From: Aphanomyces cochlioides
Lineage: Eukaryota > Oomycota > Saprolegniomycetes > Saprolegniales > Verrucalvaceae
Reading direction: 5' to 3'
Length of the DNA stretch: 64,000 bases
Assembly (NCBI GenBank): GCA_019828595.1
Contig: JAHQRK010000035.1
Location: 248,001 to 312,000, forward strand
Positions 1-11,500 of this stretch are shown one piece after another. A model generated the notes under the pieces. It was given only the letters and a program-made list of their open reading frames with translations. It searched no databases and had not been told where the DNA came from. The position numbers were made by a program, and so were the translations under genes. Every line of letters starts with the position of its first letter. Position 1 is the stretch's first letter.

Positions 1-1
1 G

Positions 2-2336
2 ACAGCGTTGAGTCTCTTGGGCGACCCTCACTTGTACCCAAGTTTAAAATATGTTGCGGTGGCTGGTGAAGCTCTATCATACCCACTGAAAAACTTGTGG
101 GCATCCCACGTTCATCTTATCAACAAATATGGTCCATCGGAATGCGCCATTGAAACCCACGAATGCCTTCTAGGAACGAACGATTCCATATCTATAGGGC
201 CAGTGATTCCAAATGTCAACTGTTATGTCCTCGATGACAACATGCGTCAAGTGCCAGTGGGTGTTGTGGGAGAAATCTACTTGGGTGGTATTTGTGTATC
301 TCCTGGATATATCAACTTGCCCGAGCAGACCGCTGAACGATTCCTGGACGATCCATTTGTACCTGGTGGTGGTCGGATGTTTCGAACGGGAGACTATGGC
401 CGATTGCTTCCAAATGGTCGTTTTGAAATGCATGGACGAAAGGACAGCCAGGTGAAATTGAAAGGCTACCGAATTGAACTGGAAGAGGTCGGCGAGGCCA
501 TGATGCGTCATCCACACGTGACGGCGGCAGCGGCTGTGGTGAAAGACAAGACACACCTGGTGGGTTATTTTACGCCTCTGTCCGTGGATGTGGAAGAATT
601 GCGTGCACTGGTGGCGTCGTATGTGCCTGTGTACATGGTCCCTGCTGTGTGGGTGCCGCTTGAGTCGATGCCTCAAAATGTGAATGGGAAGACGGACCGA
701 CTGGCACTGGAGGCCATGGATGTTGTGGTCGTAGCCGATGCGTTGGAGACTGAAGAGGAAGTGAAAATGGCAGAAGTGTGGTCGAGTGTGCTGGGCATTG
801 AATTAAGCTTGATTGGTCGCAATACATCGTTCTTTGCTCTGGGGGGTGATTCTCTATCTGTGATCAAGGTTGTGGCTGCATGTCGAAAGCTTGGACTCGT
901 GATGTCGGCAACCCAATTCTTGAAAGATCCTGTACTGAGTCGAGTTGCTGCAATGTTTGGAAGTGAAGTTGTTATGGATTGGCCAGCCGTGGTGTTGCCC
1001 GAAGCAATTGTCAATGAAATTGCAGATGTGTGGACCGAATCGTTGGATTTGCAAGAATATGTGGTCTATCCCGTCACTCCATTACAAGCTGGCATGTTGT
1101 TTTCAACGTTGTCAAAACGATCGGCTTATGTAATGCAGTATTCATTGTTGCTCGGAGATGATTTAACAGCAGAGATGGCATCTGAAGGATACCGCCGTGT
1201 CGCCAGACAACACGAAATCCTTCGCACGACGTTTGTTTCTTTGACGTCAGGTCTCGTTCAGATCATTCGAAGCGATATCGCTGAACCATCAGTCGAGCAT
1301 GTGAGTGTGCATCACTTGGAAGACTTTTTCAAGACAGATTATGCTCGTGGGTTTGCACTCGGCGATCGGAGTTTTGTTCGATTTACAATTGTGTCAGCTG
1401 GAAGTGAAGAATATGCTGTGCTCACCATTCATCATGCATTATATGACGGTTGGTCATTTTCATTGCTTGTGGACGATCTCTTGGATGCCTTTCATGGAAG
1501 ACCGATATCCTCTCGCCCAAGTTTCCGTGGCTTTGTAGACTATATTCAAGCACAAGATGCAAACAAGACTCAAGCCAACTGGAAGTCTACGCTTGATAAA
1601 ATTGTTCCAACTAAAATCGGCTCGATTGGCAGCAAAATCATCGATGATGATCAAGGTTTGGAATCGCTTGAATTCGCTTTACCCATTAAGTCTGTCTCGT
1701 TGGCTGCAAAACGCGCGAGAGTTACACTTGCGATTTTGACTAAATTTGCTTGGGCTATGACACTGGCCAAACATTTGCGTCAAAGAGATATTGTACTAAT
1801 CGAGATTGTATCGAATCGAAATGCTCCTGTAAAAGGAATTGAAAGGTAAGGAATGATGATATCATTCATCACTAAATACCAGAATGCTTGGCGCTGCACT
1901 AAGCATGATACCGTGCCGAATCATTATTGACGATACAGTACCTGTGTCATCTCTTCTTCATAAAGTCCAAGCAGACCACATTGCCTCACTAGCATATTCA
2001 CATGCGAGTCTTGAAGATATGAAGATGCCCACCACAGAGAATGACAACAGCTTGTTCGACACATCATTTATATTTTAACAGTCAACTCCACCAGAATCAG
2101 CAGCTGTTCATCACATTATTGAACCTCCTTCATCCGGCACTTACGCCATTGAAGTCGAGTTATCCATCGTGGCCGATATGCTGTCTATTGATATGAGTGA
2201 CTACGAGAGAACGCTTTTATCACGGACGCAAGTTCAACTCTTGATGAAAGAATTCCAGCATATGCTGGGTCAAGTATGTGATGTCGTATCGTCAGATGGC
2301 TATGCCTCAGCTTTGTTGGACCAGTCCTCCAGCTAG
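2..2336 (+). pseudogene. NRPS fragment, A(part)-PCP-C, with a premature stop
   Basis: This is part of a nonribosomal peptide synthetase, cut by the window start. The frame is open from base 2 and carries the second half of an adenylation domain (YGPSECAIE core, TGD, NGKTDR), a carrier site (LGGDS) and a condensation domain (HHALYDGWS). A 37-nt GT-AG intron at 1846-1882 rejoins the frame as GIER-MLGAAL. The next exon hits TAA at 2076, where the sister copy at 15157-15610 has a Gln codon (CAA). Beyond it the frame stays open to a TAG at 2334, where the sister gene also ends. Up to about 1575 the DNA differs from 10144-11718 at only about three positions seen by eye; after that it follows the end of module 2 (14837-15608). 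It is a recombinant copy that probably makes a protein lacking about 86 C-terminal residues. Confidence 0.85.
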
Positions 2337-3060
2337 CGCCATGCTCTAGTCTTGGAATCTCTTCACCGCATGATCAACTGCATCAAGCCTAGTGTTCATA
2401 GACGACATCAAGAACCAGAGGGCATCTTTAGCTTGTTATGAATTTATTACAAAATCTTCTTTGTTTATCTCTCGTGCCGAATACAATATGTGTTGCACCG
2501 ACATCGCATCCAAGTCCAAAATTGCCTAGTAACATTACTCTTTCAACCGTTCGCATCTTGAGGCACGGATTCCAGTGGAAAGTTGAGATCCTGTGTGAAA
2601 GATCCCCTTTAAATCGCATATATACATATCTCTGCGCCCATAGTAATCAGACATTTTGCAATTGGAAACCTGAACCCAAAACAGTAGTCAGACTTGAAGA
2701 TCAAACTTTCAGAAGAAAGTAGACGGTGACGACGTATAGTTTCATGCCTCAAACGAGAGTGTGCTGTGGAGGCAACATGAATGACGTGTACAAGACATGG
2801 CCAGTGGCATATTCCCTTCCCCGTCGTATGCTCAGGCATGCCTCTCCATCCAAATTCCATGAAAATACTAAGTTCACAAAGTAACGACTTCATCCGTAGA
2901 AAAGTATGACATCTTCATTGACTCGATACATTCTCTTTTCAAGCTCGGGCTCTATCACGTTAAAGTTGAGACGTTCAACGGGAAATTCAAGTTTGTGCAT
3001 CCATGATGGCATGTGGGCCTTGATGGATATCGGGCTCGATGCGCACAAGAATACTTGATG
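2337..3060. repeat. Duplicated downstream flank of the NRPS copies
   Basis: No gene is recognised. About 2340-2680 resembles 15630-15945, and 2687-3055 resembles 18010-18204 plus 19030-19215. The duplicated unit therefore extends about 0.7 kb past the NRPS stop. Identity is clearly lower than in the coding blocks, which fits an old duplication whose coding part was homogenised later. Confidence 0.7.
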
Positions 3061-4380
3061 CTGCCAAGAAGGTCAGGCGTCAAGGTTCTACATTAGATGT
3101 GAATCTGCTTGAAAACACGGATTAAATCGAAAGTGCATTGTGTCTTACACGTCATTTTGATGACACGGTTTACAGCACCCTTAATTCCATGCATTTGGAG
3201 GTTCTTCTTGCTCTTGTCGCGGCCGCCGTGGTGTCATGCGATGCCCATAAATAACGCTCCACCTCGGCTAGCGAGGAGCGTCAAGCGGTCGGCAACCTGA
3301 TTGCTGTAATCGATGGTGGCCTCGCTGGAATTGTCGAAGGTGCCATCACTTGAGAAGCCATTCGTTCTTGTCTTTAATCGAAGGGTTCGAAATGGGCTGG
3401 AGGCAACGAGGCTATTCACTGGTTGCTCTCTCAGTGCTTTGCGTGTGGCCGATTGAAAAATCCCGAGAAAGTCACACCGACGATTGTACAACGCTCTCTC
3501 AGCTACATACGGACTCAAGCGCGGACCTATGTCGTCGATTGCAAAGTTGGAGTTTGATCCATTGGCCCTAGTGATCTCGAGAGACGAAGGCAATGCCGTC
3601 CGCGTCAGCAAGATCCTCGTCGTGGAAATGGACGGCGTCAATGCTCGTCAATGCTCGATGCAAGTCAACGACATGGCGAGCCAGTATCGCGGCGATTTGG
3701 CTTGAATCCAAGAGGCAGATCATCGACTTTGACGGGTCGAATCTGCAGTACCGCGGTGCGGACATTGGCTACAACCTCAAGAGACGTTTCCAGGCTTCAT
3801 GGCCACCATCGTAGAATATACCAACCGCTGCGCCGAGTAGGATTTTGCGCACGTCGCGAGAGCTCGTTGCCACCTTGCTCCATCTTGGCACGTCTTTTTT
3901 GTGTCCTTCCTATAGGGCTGTCATGGATGACGAGCCAAAGAGCAAATAGTAAGATCGATATCTCTCCTTTTAGGCGCATCTATCAGTCCGCTTTTAGGCG
4001 CATCTATCAGTCCAAGGTTGATAACTTGGGTTAGACTAGAGCACGCCACTAGTTCGACTTATGTTGACGGCTTTCATGATTGCATCGTCAATGCCGAGGA
4101 ACGAGCCGTCAATGTCGATGCTTGCCTTAATCCAAAAGAATGCTCCCGTCTCGTCGTAGATGCAAAAGCTGCAACCGTCTGCTTTGGACTCCTGACAGGT
4201 CGAGAACTGCTGCTGTGCCAACCAAGTGCGTGCGACTCGAGCAATCGAAAAAGTTGCCAACCAGAAAGAGATCACCGACAGGAGAGCCGACGATTGTCTC
4301 TGCTCATCTTGCACTTGCTGGTAGTCCGCTTGGACTTGGTGATGATACGTGCATCGTACTGCAGATGTCATGTAATCCCC
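3061..4380 (+). pseudogene. Degenerate coding-like stretch, unidentified
   Basis: Base composition is more GC-rich and gene-like than the flanks, but all frames are broken. On the plus strand, near 3191, an ATG opens a signal-peptide-like run (MHLEVLLALVAAAVVSCDA) that hits TAA within 21 codons. Further open patches follow at 3484-3705 on the plus strand. A minus-strand patch lies at 4036-4371. No family was recognised. It may be one or two decayed genes; the strand is uncertain. Confidence 0.25.
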
Positions 4381-4574
4381 TTAGGGGGCATGCATTCCCC
4401 CCCGCATATTTTTGTTATCCCCTCGTTTCCCCCTCAAAAATTTAGTCGCTCTCAGTCTCCATGTTGTCTCTATCCGCCCGTCCAAGAAAAACCCAACTAC
4501 CATTCAATTGTCGTTGGCAGGTATTATTTTAAATAGTAGGAAAATATTTTCTTTTCGTATGCGGAATTGCCTTA
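4381..4574. other. Non-coding spacer
   Basis: Contains short C-runs and T/A-rich sequence before the first short transposon. No gene, RNA or repeat was recognised. Confidence 0.4.
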
Positions 4575-4848
4575 GGGCCCGTGTGGCAACCGAAAATATT
4601 ACAATAAATAGGCCTAAAATGCCATTTTTAGGCGAAATTCAATAATTGAGGTCAAAATATGAACTTGATTATCTCGAAGAGTTTTGCACCAAATTCAATA
4701 TTTTTGGTTGGGATATACTCATTGGAGGCTCCGAAAATGACATTTTACGAGATTGAGGTTTTACCTCTATTTTGAAAATGCCATAAGTAGTTGATCCCAT
4801 TTTGGCTGAAAATGGCATATTGATTTTGAAATTTTGCCAGACGCACCC
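4575..4848 (-). mobile_element. Tourist/PIF-like MITE, copy A
   Basis: A 274-bp non-coding element. Its ends read GGGCCCGTGTGGCAACC and, in reverse complement, GGGTGCGTCTGGCAAAAT, forming imperfect terminal inverted repeats. It is flanked by TTA on both sides (4572-4574, 4849-4851). The interior matches the element at 6952-7197 in reverse orientation. GGG-starting TIRs with a TTA target are typical of PIF/Harbinger elements; that assignment is inference. Confidence 0.7.
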
Positions 4849-4892
4849 TTATTATTTATTACAATAATAAGGGTGCGTCTGGCAAAATTGTA

Positions 4893-5078
4893 CAGTAGTC
4901 CCCCAGTTTTCGCCTAATGGTTTTTCCAAAATTTATATCAGGGTATTTTGATTGGAGGTATTATTTATAAAAGGTTTATTTTATTAATAATAGGTACTGT
5001 CAAAATAAATGTTTCAAATACTATAATATTGTACAAGTTATAAGTTTTGAATGGGAGGCGACAACTGGGGGACAACTG
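4893..5078 (+). mobile_element. Short TIR element (TA target), copy 1
   Basis: A 186-bp AT-rich element whose left end reads CAGTAGTCCCCCAGTTTTCG. The right end is its imperfect reverse complement. TA precedes the left end. The interior matches 5547-5730 in reverse orientation. Ends and target fit a Tc1/mariner-type MITE. It sits 44 bp from the end of the Tourist-like copy A. Confidence 0.7.
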
Positions 5079-5546
5079 GACTTTGATGCACCCATAAGGC
5101 TGGATGTGCTTCTTGTTGATAATATTTTAATATTAGGTGCCTGCATAATGGGTGCATCGTGATGTTCTGCGGTAAACTCCGCCTAATTAATATACTTCAT
5201 AAACGAATAGAGAATAAATATTAATTATCATAGTAATTACCCAGATGCCCACCTTGAAGTGACACTCATTATTCTGTTTAAATGATTACCTCTTTTTATC
5301 CATATTTTACTTCTCAAATTTGTTTGTGTTCTGCCACGTCCAGCGTCATGGGTGCATTGTGACAAAACATGACACTGAGAACTGAGCAACACACCAAATA
5401 ATTGACAAATGGATATTTGCCATGGATATGGGGCAAAAATTACTCTCGTACTTAGCCTCGTACTTATTTGTTGCGCTAGAGCTTTAAGTAATAGATAATA
5501 TGATCTCAATACATCTTGATTGTTCTATGTCAATAATGAAACATTA
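5079..5546. repeat. Spacer containing repeat family R3, copy 1
   Basis: About 5402-5545 belongs to a repeat also found at 8333-8475 (same orientation in the shared part) and 63465-63725 (opposite orientation). The shared core includes TACATCTTGATTGTTCTATG. No coding potential was recognised. The next MITE is inserted at its right edge. Confidence 0.6.
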
Positions 5547-5730
5547 CAGTAGTCCCCCAGTTTTCGCCTCCCTTTCTAAACTTATAACTTGTACAATAGT
5601 ATTTTACTTGCATTATTTATTTTGACAGTACCTATTATGTATAAATTAAACCTTTGATACATAATACTTCCAATCATAATACCCTGATATAAATTTTGAA
5701 AAACCCATGAGGCGAAAACTGGGGTGTAAC
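5547..5730 (-). mobile_element. Short TIR element (TA target), copy 2
   Basis: A 184-bp second copy of the element at 4893-5078, inverted relative to it. The left end is CAGTAGTCCCCCAGTTTTCG and the right end GGCGAAAACTGGGGTGTAAC. TA flanks both sides (5545-5546, 5731-5732). Non-coding. Confidence 0.7.
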
Positions 5731-5842
5731 TACGTGATGCACGAGGAATTATCTGAGAACAAGAGTGGTATACTTGTTGAAGACCAAAATCCTCTTGCTC
5801 TGCGAGCAGAGCAATGTCCAATTGCTATCATCGAACCAATGG

Positions 5843-7998
5843 GAGTCAATCAATTAAAACTGAGGTCCTATAAACATAAGACATTAAAACTGGGGTCCCA
5901 CTGTTTAAGGGTACTGCTCAAGAGAATTCATTCAACAGCCAGCACGGTTCACTGGAATAACTTCACAGTTGTTTTAGCGTTATGAGCAACAACTTCATCG
6001 GCGATTTAACTATAAGATGACGATTCTTGTAGTGTAGCCTTGTTATAGTTGAATGCGACGATCAGGCTTTCAGTCTATATTTCTACTATTTGTCTGTCGC
6101 ACTCTTGGAGTAAAAGGCATTTCCCATCAATAGAATGGTCATGAACTCTCACTCTTATTGTAGCGCCTTAGATATTGTTGATTTTATACGAATTTCCAGA
6201 CCCCGTTCAATCGAATCACGCCGGCGGATCGATTCACCAATCGACGCCATTGGCTAATAAATATTTAAGGCGATTGTGATTGGCTGAATAAAGTTTTAAA
6301 GAAAGTATAGTTCCCATGAGAGAAAGTACTGTTCTAATTTTCATTCATCCAATGTATTGGCGCGATTGGAGATTGATACAAAAATCGAATCCAAATTGGG
6401 AAATTTCTAGCAAATCCACAATATGACCAGAATACATTTTAAGCGTTGTGGCCTGTGCTTTGTATGCCAAACTTTAGGTGATCATGAATAAGGAATGTCG
6501 GCAAAGAGTTCTTGCGCACGAAGGCTGACCAGACTTCAAAATGCAATGGATCTTAGAGGAGATGTACATGCGTTAACGATGAATAGAACTTTACACACAT
6601 CAGTGACACTTAAGGAATAACAAGTCACACTTATTTTCTCCAACAGAGATTATTGCCTTTAAAGTTGTTGATTCCTTCGTTATTTTCAAATGACAAGCAA
6701 CCAAACAGTATACGAGTGACAATGGAAAATCATTTACACCAACAAAAATCCCTGTGTCACAAGAGAACAGAACTCTCTTGAAGGGTGATGCATATCACTG
6801 ACTCTTATGATTTAACAACTTCACTGACATTTCACGAAAGATTGAATGGTAATGGAGGTACGGAGAATATACTAAGACTTCAGAGTTTGTAAGCTCTTGT
6901 AATTGTGTATTCATTTGGTGTCAGAAAGCTTAAAACGGGCTTTGTCAGTTAAGGGTGCGTCTGGCAAAATTTCAAAATCAATATGCCATTTTCAGCAAAA
7001 TTGGGATCAACGATTTATGGCATATTCAAAATGGCATTTTGGGAGCCTCCAGTGAGTATATCCCAACCAAAAATATTGGATTTGGTGCAAAACTCTCTGA
7101 GATAACCAAGGTCATATTTTTACCTCAATTCTTGAATTTGGCCACAAAATGCCATTTTGGGCTTATTTATTGTAATATTTTCGGTTGCCAGACGGGCTTA
7201 AACTTTGAAAAAATTGATGTATTGCTGAAGGACATTAGCCCATGATGATGATTGCTCTGGCGTTGAACAAATTTCACACGCATGAGAAGTATGAGTGTAA
7301 AAGATGACGGCACCCCGTCATATTCGTTTCTAAAACTACAGTCCGTGTAGATACCGTCGACACAAATTTTCTCTAATTAGATTGTAGTGAGATCTTGCAC
7401 ACATGATAAACTGCAGTCTTTGCCCCAGCTTCCTATCCCCGCTAACTACTGACTCAGCATTAACTAGAGTAACCACTACCGTATATTTGGGCAATGCGAA
7501 TGCGAGCTCCCTCAATTTTTGAGTATTTTTCGAGAAAATATAGTGTCATGTGTATAAAAAAGCGCTGATGAAACGGGTACTAAATTAAGTTTCGCTGACG
7601 TGCATATCGTATATGCATGTAAATTTACGTCTCCTTTAAGATCAATAGCGTTTTGAAATCAGGTCAATCTTCATGAGCAACAACGCTCCGCTGACATTCC
7701 TGCTTCATGACCATATAACGTTTGACTACAAAGCGCAGGCTACAACATTTAGAATGTTTTCAAAGGCATCATTATAAAAGTGAGAGTAAATGCCCATTCT
7801 ATCTATACAAATCGGCTACAGAAAAATATATGAAAGATAGTCTAATATCCCGACCGTCGCCCTCAAATTGGAGTCGCGGGGCTCAACTGAAGTTGTTCAA
7901 GACTTCAGAATGAATTCTCTTGAGCAGTACCCTTAAACAGTGGGACCCCAGTTTTAATGTCTTATGTTTATAGGACCCCAGTTTTAATTGATTGACTC
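5843..7998. mobile_element. Element or structure with roughly 90-bp inverted ends
   Basis: Bases 5843-5932 and 7911-7998 are near-perfect reverse complements; both contain two copies of a block starting TTAAAACT followed by G(A/G)GGTCC. Outside them, 5735-5842 and about 8218-8345 are also inverted copies of each other. The whole is a nested inverted structure. The 2 kb between has no recognisable transposase; its short open frames look random. It contains the Tourist-like copy B. Confidence 0.5.
6952..7197 (+). mobile_element. Tourist/PIF-like MITE, copy B
   Basis: A 246-bp second copy of the element at 4575-4848, in the opposite orientation. It starts GGGTGCGTCTGGCAAAAT after one A and ends GCCAGACGGGC, with TTA on each side (6949-6951, 7198-7200). 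An open frame of 96 codons runs through it but is low-complexity AT sequence, not a known protein. Confidence 0.7.
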
Positions 7999-8542
7999 AA
8001 CCTATGGACTTGCTCAACTCGTGACCAGTTGTGTCGTCCAGGTGGCGGCACGGCCTTGCGGCCTACCTACCGCATTCCCGACGTTAGATAAATAAAGAAA
8101 TCCCTTTTTGGTGCACGTTTGGGGCTCGTTCTTCCGAGTCATCCGCCCAGAAAATTGCGGATATCTGACGTCTCTCGCGTAGTGTGATGCTTGTAGTCTC
8201 TGTAGTTCGATGCGCTATCGGAACTAACTAATAAAGCAATCCCATCGGTTCGATTGCAACTTGATATGCCCATACATCGCTCTACTCGCAGAGCAAGAGG
8301 ATTTTGGTCGTCAACAAGTATACCACTCTTGTCTGAGATAATATGACCTCAATACATCTTGATTGTTCTATGTGCATAATGAAACCTTAACACTGACAAC
8401 TCCACAATCAACCAGCGTGGTCAGCAATTAAACTGGAATGTCTCTGCTTTTAATATACGGAGTTCCGTATCATCTGTCTGTCAAGCCGACATGTCATTTG
8501 CATTTTTTCGAGATTCTACCGAAGTGAACAAGTCCGTCAAGA
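7999..8542. repeat. Repeat-rich 5' boundary of the NRPS gene, with R3 copy 2
   Basis: 8333-8475 is a copy of repeat family R3 (see 5402-5545 and 63465-63725). About 8218-8345 is an inverted copy of 5735-5842. The intact NRPS frame begins only 68 bp after the R3 copy. No promoter motif stands out. The repeats probably mark where the NRPS gene lost its 5' part. Confidence 0.55.
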
Positions 8543-11500
8543 ATGCAAGACTTAAAGGAGAGGGAAGTTACCATTCAAGTGGACGGCGTTAATCTCAAGA
8601 CTGGAGACGGGATGAAAACGCAAGCGTACTTGGAAGCAGTACTTCGTGGAGTTACGCCGTCTCTCGTTGCGTCGAACGGTAACAAAATCCTTGCAGATGA
8701 CAAGTTGAGTCCATCGATGCAGTTTGAATCACATGTGGATACGCTTTCTCTCGCTGCCAAGCGCGCTGGAGTCACATTAGACACTTTGACGAAGTTTGCC
8801 TGGGTTGCAACATTGCGAAAGTTCTTGCGCCAAAATGATATTATTGTGGGTCAGGTGCTGTTGAATCGAAAGCTTTCTGTGAATGGAAGTGAAAGGTTCG
8901 TGCAAATAGATGCGTGCCAAACGATCTCATTTTTGTTTAGCCTCTCTAGGGAAACATTAAGCGTGACACCGTGCCGAATTCAAATGGATGATTCAAAACC
9001 TGTTATAGCACTCCTTGAAACTATTCAGCTGGATGCCATACAGCCTTCTTATGCGAGTCATGTCGAACTGAAGAAATGGAGCGGAGTCCAAGGAGAGCTG
9101 TTCGACACGTTATATGCGTTTCAACAACAGGTTGATGCCCCTCAAACCGAAGTCGAAGCATACGTTCCTCAAGTTGAAGACGCCCGTGGTTCAACGTCGT
9201 ACGCTCTTGAGGTGGGAGTCTCCGTTGCTGACAATACCATGCTCGTGAATGCTTCACGTGATGTCTCTCGGCTGTCATTGACACAACTGCGTCTGATACT
9301 GGACGAGTTCCAATTCTCGCTCGGTCAAGTGTGCGACGCGGTATTTTCGAATGGTATTGTAGGAGATCTATGGGGGTTATCCCCCAGTCAGCATCAAATG
9401 CTCCGTGAATCCTGCTTTGGACCTCAAGTTCCATTGGCGCATGAACTCCTACATCAAGCCTTTGAATGCAGAGCCGTGATCAAGCCTGACTTGATCGCTG
9501 TCGAATACGAAGGCCAGCGTCTTACATATGGTGACTTGAACGAGCAAGCGAATACGTTGGCGCATCACTTGGTATCGCTTGGTGTTGGTGTTGGAAGTCG
9601 CGTGGCAGTGGTCATGGAACGATGTTTGGAATTCCCGATTGGATTGTTGGCCGTCTTGAAAGCTGGTGGATCCATGATGCCACTGGACGCAACGTTTCCA
9701 TCGAACCGATTGTTGTTTATGTTGGGAGACGCACGTGCTATTGTAGTGGTGTCGACAGAAGACTATCGTGCTCATATCGAGGCGTTGGACTTGGCGATCC
9801 CTGTGGTGTATATTCGTTCGACGGATCTGGCTGCGTCTCCAACTCAATTGGATGTAGTCAATACGGCAACAAGAAATGACGAAGCTTACGTGGTGTATAC
9901 GTCTGGATCGACGGGACGACCAAAAGGAGTACCCGTTTTACACGTGGGAGCGGTGAATACTTTTCTCAATTCAAACTCTGAATTATTTGCTGAGGGAATG
10001 CGTTGTGCTCAAATGATGGCGATTTCATTTGATGGTTGCCAGTTCGAAGTTTGGAGTGCTCTCACCCATGGTGCAACACTAATCTTGCGTGGGTCGGATC
10101 TACTCGAGACTTTGGCGAATGTCAATAGTATTGTTTGTACCCCGACAGCGTTGAGTCTCTTGGGCGACCCTCACTTGTACCCAAGTTTAAAATATGTTGC
10201 GGTGGCTGGTGAAGCTCTATCATACCCACTGAAAAACTTGTGGGCATCCCACGTTCATCTTATCAACAAATATGGTCCATCGGAATGCGCCATTGAAACC
10301 CACGAATGCCTTCTAGGAACGAACGATTCCATATCTATAGGGCCAGTGATTCCAAATGTCAACTGTTATGTCCTCGATGACAACATGCGTCAAGTGCCAG
10401 TGGGTGTTGTGGGAGAAATCTACTTGGGTGGTATTTGTGTATCTCCTGGATATATCAACTTGCCCGAGCAGACCGCTGAACGATTCCTGGACGATCCATT
10501 TGTACCTGGTGGTGGTCGGATGTTTCGAACGGGAGACTATGGCCGATTGCTTCCAAATGGTCGTTTTGAAATGCATGGACGAAAGGACAGCCAGGTGAAA
10601 TTGAAAGGCTACCGAATTGAACTGGAAGAGGTCGGCGAGGCCATGATGCGTCATCCACACGTGACGGCGGCAGCGGCTGTGGTGAAAGACAAGACACACC
10701 TGGTGGGTTATTTTACGCCTCCGTCCGTGGATGTGGAAGAATTGCGTGCACTGGTGGCGTCGTATGTACCTGTGTACATGGTCCCTGCTGTGTGGGTGCC
10801 GCTTGAGTCGATGCCTCAAAATGTGAATGGGAAGACGGACCGACTGGCACTGGAGGCCATGGATGTTGTGGTCGTAGCCGATGCGTTGGAGACTGAAGAG
10901 GAAGTGAAAATGGCAGAAGTGTGGTCGAGTGTGCTGGGCATTGAATTAAGCTTGATTGGTCGCAATACATCGTTCTTTGCTCTGGGGGGTGATTCTCTAT
11001 CTGTGATCAAGGTTGTGGCTGCATGTCGAAAGCTTGGACTCGTGATGTCGGCAACCCAATTCTTGAAAGATCCTGTACTGAGTCGAGTTGCTGCAATGTT
11101 TGGAAGTGAAGTTGTTATGGATTGGCCAGCCGTGGTGTTGCCCGAAGCAATTGTCAACGAAATTGCAGATGTGTGGACCGAATCGTTGGATTTGCAAGAA
11201 TATGTGGTCTATCCCGTCACTCCATTACAAGCTGGCATGTTGTTTTCAACGTTGTCAAAACGATCGGCTTATGTAATGCAGTATTCATTGTTGCTCGGAG
11301 ATGATTTAACAGCAGAGATGGCATCTGAAGGATACCGCCGTGTCGCCAGACAACACGAAATCCTTCGCACGACGTTTGTTTCTTTGACGTCAGGTCTCGT
11401 TCAGATCATTCGAAGCGATATCGCTGAACCATCAGTCGAGCATGTGAGTGTGCATCACTTGGAAGACTTTTTCAAGACAGATTATGCTCGTGGGTTTGCA

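Noticed and set aside
170..676. 168-codon minus-strand frame repeated in each NRPS module
   Set aside because: It recurs only because the coding strand is duplicated; His/Arg-rich shadow without motif.
4893..5730. One transposon bounded by the two TA-target MITEs
   Set aside because: Each MITE has its own pair of inverted ends, and they are separate copies in opposite orientation.
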